Positions 5,180 through 7,185 of a DNA stretch of 7,185 nt are shown piece by piece. The translations under genes were made by a program, and so were the position numbers. Each line of letters begins with the position of its first letter. The stretch's first letter is position 1. The DNA is taken from assembly GCA_021736565.1 (NCBI GenBank), contig JAIPFO010000191.1, positions 1-7,185 of the forward strand. The letters are read 5' to 3'. The DNA is from Phycisphaerae bacterium (GTDB lineage: Bacteria > Planctomycetota > Phycisphaerae > Sedimentisphaerales > SM23-30). Under the pieces are notes generated by a model. The model searched no databases. It worked only from the letters and a program-made list of their open reading frames with translations, and was not told the DNA's origin.

Positions 5180-7066
5180 TTACTTTTCCTCCGAAAACGC
5201 ATGGTGCCAAAGCAAGCCCGACCGCATGGTGTCGCCGGCCCGGATGTCACGATTTGACGCTAAGTTGAAATAGGATGAAATCGTGAGTTCTTCCGGTAAA
5301 TAATAGGTAAATTTCAATTGCCCTGAGGGGGTCGTCACCCCATCAACCACGGATTGAAACTCAATCGTCTCGACCAGGTCTCTTTGCATATTGATCGTGT
5401 AGATCAATTTTCGGGCGTCCTTTACGCTCTTATCATTAATCGTCACATAGGCGTATACGTCACCGGGAGAATAGCGGGTTTCAAAATGCATTCGCAGCTC
5501 TGCCGCATCGCGTCGAATCGTATCGAGGGTGTGCAAACCGGACCAGGGCCGCATGAGCCCCTTCCAGAAAAAGCCAGACGAATACTTCGATGTCCTGTCC
5601 TGTTTGAGATCATAAACGAAACTGCTGTCGGGCCCATCCTCGATCTGGCCCAGTCCCTCGATGGTTAACTTGAGCCAGGCCGGTTTTTCCCGATGGTATT
5701 TATAGACAAAAGGAATCTGCCCCTCTCCGGAGACCCGCCTGTTGTCCAGGGTGCCTGTTACCAAAAAATGGCCGTATCCGCGTCGATGCAAGGGGTCTCG
5801 TTGGTCGACCAGCGTTGTATCTAAAGGCCAGTTGTACCGGGAATATTCTTCATTAAGCACATTATAATGACCGGGAATATGCTGTATGTCCTTACATTCA
5901 TACCCATCACTCCTGACGATGATCAGTGCGCCGCCTCCGCTGCCGGTAACATGTCGGCAGTTGCAGGGATTGCCCTGGACCTGGCCAATGAAATTGCACA
6001 GTTCCTGGGAATCTGTCGGTAAGTGCATCACAGAGAGGCCGGGGTCCCAGGCATGATAATTATTGATATAGACGGTGTTCTTCTTGATATTGTAGTAATA
6101 ATTCGCGTTATCATTTTGAAGCCATTGGCAATATGAGGCGGCATCATCGGCATTTTGGGTCACATGGCGAAGTAAAACGGCCCCCCTGGTTCCCTCCGGG
6201 TAAAAGAACCAATATTCCTCCTGTCCGCTCAGTTGATTGCCCGGTTCGAACCGTTCGTTGGAAAAACCTGGCGAAAAAGTATGCCCTGAAGCATAGTGGT
6301 TCGTGATGGCCACGGCGGTATAAAAACTTCCTGTCACAATGGCAACGAGTGATACAACGGATATTGCCAGCTTGCTGGTCAGGGTACCGATCAGTCCGGC
6401 GGTTATGCCGATTTCCAGCTGGGCAGGGGCGATCGTCATGCCGGCGGCTGCCTTTGTGGTGCCGGTTAACTTGCCGAAAATTACCAGGGCTGTCAATAAG
6501 GCCCCTTTTCCCAGGCCACGGCGGGTGAGTTGTTTTTGCAACTGCTTTTTGGCCCGGTAGAACGAGACGCGAGCACTTAGTTCGCTGCATCCGAGTTCGC
6601 GGGCCACCTGGGAATAGGTTTTATTCTCATAGCATCGCAGCGTAAGGATCTCACGGTGCGACAGCTTCAACTGCTGCATTGAGGCGAGGACCGCCTGCTT
6701 GAGTTCTTCGGTCACCAGTTCGGCTAGTTTATGTTCACTCATTTTCATGTCATCTCCATTTCCCATTTTTGTGAACAACAACTCCCTGCGGCGATTTTCC
6801 GTGCGATAGTAACGCCGGATCTTATTGAGGGCGATCTTACACAACCACGGCCAAAACCGCTCCGCGTCTTTCAGGTCGCCCAATATCTTCAACATCTCCA
6901 AGAGGCTTTCCTGCAAGATGTCTTCGGTCAAATTATAATCGGACGTTCGCCGATAAATATACGTTCGTAAGTGTTCATGAATATTTTCAACCAGTCGTTC
7001 TCGTGATTTTTCATTACCCGCTTGAGCCTGCTTGACCAGATCCATATTTTCCAGGCTGTCTTCCAT
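5180..7066 (-). CDS. ECF sigma factor fused to transmembrane helices and an extracytoplasmic domain
   Basis: The 628-residue protein is about three times the usual ECF length. Residues 24-90 are sigma region 2 (D-Y-N-L-T-E-D-I-L-Q-E, then F-W-P-W-L-C-K-I-A-L-N-K-I-R-R-Y-Y-R). Residues 125-178 are region 4 with the helix-turn-helix (L-S-H-R-E-I-L-T-L-R, then Y-S-Q-V-A-R-E-L-G-C-S-E, then A-R-V-S-F-Y-R-A-K-K). Residues 186-254 are hydrophobic; 232-254 (KLAISVVSLVAIVTGSFYTA...) is a confident membrane helix and 188-200 and 218-230 are weaker ones. Residues 255-628 are a predicted extracytoplasmic, beta-rich domain that I do not recognise, with five cysteines only at 313, 357, 368, 370 and 391. 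ECF sigmas with such C-terminal fusions are known in planctomycetes; the fused part may replace a separate anti-sigma factor, and none is visible. The start is supported by GGGGGGAAG 8 nt upstream. First gene of the operon; targets unknown. Confidence 0.85.
   Translation of the reverse strand: MEDSLENMDLVKQAQAGNEKSRERLVENIHEHLRTYIYRRTSDYNLTEDILQESLLEMLKILGDLKDAERFWPWLCKIALNKIRRYYRTENRRRELLFTKMGNGDDMKMSEHKLAELVTEELKQAVLASMQQLKLSHREILTLRCYENKTYSQVARELGCSELSARVSFYRAKKQLQKQLTRRGLGKGALLTALVIFGKLTGTTKAAAGMTIAPAQLEIGITAGLIGTLTSKLAISVVSLVAIVTGSFYTAVAITNHYASGHTFSPGFSNERFEPGNQLSGQEEYWFFYPEGTRGAVLLRHVTQNADDAASYCQWLQNDNANYYYNIKKNTVYINNYHAWDPGLSVMHLPTDSQELCNFIGQVQGNPCNCRHVTGSGGGALIIVRSDGYECKDIQHIPGHYNVLNEEYSRYNWPLDTTLVDQRDPLHRRGYGHFLVTGTLDNRRVSGEGQIPFVYKYHREKPAWLKLTIEGLGQIEDGPDSSFVYDLKQDRTSKYSSGFFWKGLMRPWSGLHTLDTIRRDAAELRMHFETRYSPGDVYAYVTINDKSVKDARKLIYTINMQRDLVETIEFQSVVDGVTTPSGQLKFTYYLPEELTISSYFNLASNRDIRAGDTMRSGLLWHHAFSEEK
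5188..5192 (-). promoter_or_regulatory. Ribosome binding site of the LamG/beta-helix gene, inside the sigma gene
   Basis: GGAGG followed by AAAAG lies within the last codons of the sigma gene, 12 nt from the ATG at 5175. The spacing is long, but no comparable site precedes the other in-frame ATGs at 5202 and 5250. This supports start-stop coupling. Confidence 0.55.
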
Positions 7067-7074
7067 AGTCTAAA

Positions 7075-7083
7075 CTTCCCCCC
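7075..7083 (-). promoter_or_regulatory. Ribosome binding site of the sigma gene
   Basis: GGGGGGAAG ends 8 nt before the ATG at 7066. It directly abuts a 14-bp palindrome on its upstream side. It favours this start over the in-frame Met at residue 8. Confidence 0.75.
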
Positions 7084-7097
7084 ATTGTCTAGACAAT
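7084..7097. promoter_or_regulatory. Perfect 14-bp palindrome in the operon leader (candidate operator)
   Basis: ATTGTCTAGACAAT is identical on both strands and touches the sigma gene's ribosome binding site. Its symmetry without a spacer fits a dimeric DNA-binding protein better than an RNA hairpin, since only a 5-bp stem with a CUAG loop could form in RNA. No convincing -35/-10 pair was found around it. Confidence 0.5.
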
Positions 7098-7126
7098 AAT
7101 CCGGGAGTTCTTAAGTGGATCTGTTT

Positions 7127-7183
7127 CTGTTGCTGCTGCCATGGAAGGAGCCCGGAGGGCGACTGGAATGGCAGCAGCAACAG
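7127..7183. repeat. 16-bp perfect inverted repeat with inner hairpin near the right edge
   Basis: CTGTTGCTGCTGCCAT (7127-7142) and ATGGCAGCAGCAACAG (7168-7183) are perfect inverted copies. The 25-nt loop contains a GCCC/GGGC mini-stem (7150-7160). The structure ends 2 nt before the window edge, so its neighbour is unknown. It could be a terminator of an upstream gene, although no T-tract is visible on the - strand. A REP-like intergenic repeat or a regulatory hairpin is also possible. Confidence 0.75.
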
Positions 7184-7185
7184 GC

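Noticed and set aside
5176..5250. Upstream in-frame starts (5250, 5202) for the LamG/beta-helix gene
   Set aside because: They lie inside the sigma gene without a ribosome binding site, and the signal peptide begins at 5175.
2919..6970. Several + strand readings of 60-170 codons opposite the three-gene operon
   Set aside because: They have no recognisable domains, signal peptides or ribosome binding sites, and lie opposite well-supported - strand genes.
7088..7110. Autoregulatory ECF-type promoter (GAAC ... GTCTA on the - strand) before the sigma gene
   Set aside because: The two elements are only about 12 nt apart, shorter than the usual 15-17 nt, and GTCTA is part of the palindrome next to the ribosome binding site.

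Overview
The window most likely comes from a planctomycete of the Phycisphaerae / Sedimentisphaerales type. This rests on family habits, not on a database search. Three things point there: dockerin-like half-repeats (DxNxDGxxDxxDL...W-L) on two secreted proteins, a pseudopilin with a Phe-Thr-Leu-Ile-Glu prepilin motif, and an ECF sigma factor whose C-terminus carries membrane helices and a large extracytoplasmic domain. No mobile element, CRISPR array, tRNA or rRNA was seen.

Layout. (1) Positions 1-1593, + strand: the 3' part of a large secreted or surface protein whose start lies off the left edge. It has a tandem array of 20-residue Cys- and Gln-rich repeats, two beta-rich regions and a C-terminal dockerin-like pair, and ends at an intrinsic terminator. 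(2) Positions 1594-1865: two hairpins, then a good housekeeping-type promoter bracketed by an 8-bp inverted repeat. (3) Positions 1866-2435, + strand: a monocistronic gene for an exported ferritin-like DUF2202 protein with a short Gly-Pro-Asn collagen-like spacer. It is followed by a terminator shared with the convergent operon. (4) Positions 7066 down to 2646, - strand: a tightly packed three-gene operon. Its order is ECF sigma/transmembrane fusion, then a secreted LamG + beta-helix protein with one dockerin half at each end, then a pseudopilin. Gene junctions are +4 nt and -8 nt. (5) Positions 7067-7185: the operon leader, with a perfect 14-bp palindrome touching the ribosome binding site and a 16-bp inverted repeat cut close to the window edge.

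Working model (inference). The operon could be a one-protein transmembrane signalling system made with its own secreted cargo. The sigma domain would be held at the membrane and controlled by its Cys-containing outer domain. The LamG/beta-helix protein and the pseudopilin would be the surface or secretion components expressed with it. The two dockerin-bearing proteins may belong to one family of carbohydrate-related or surface-assembly proteins. The DUF2202 gene looks independently regulated.
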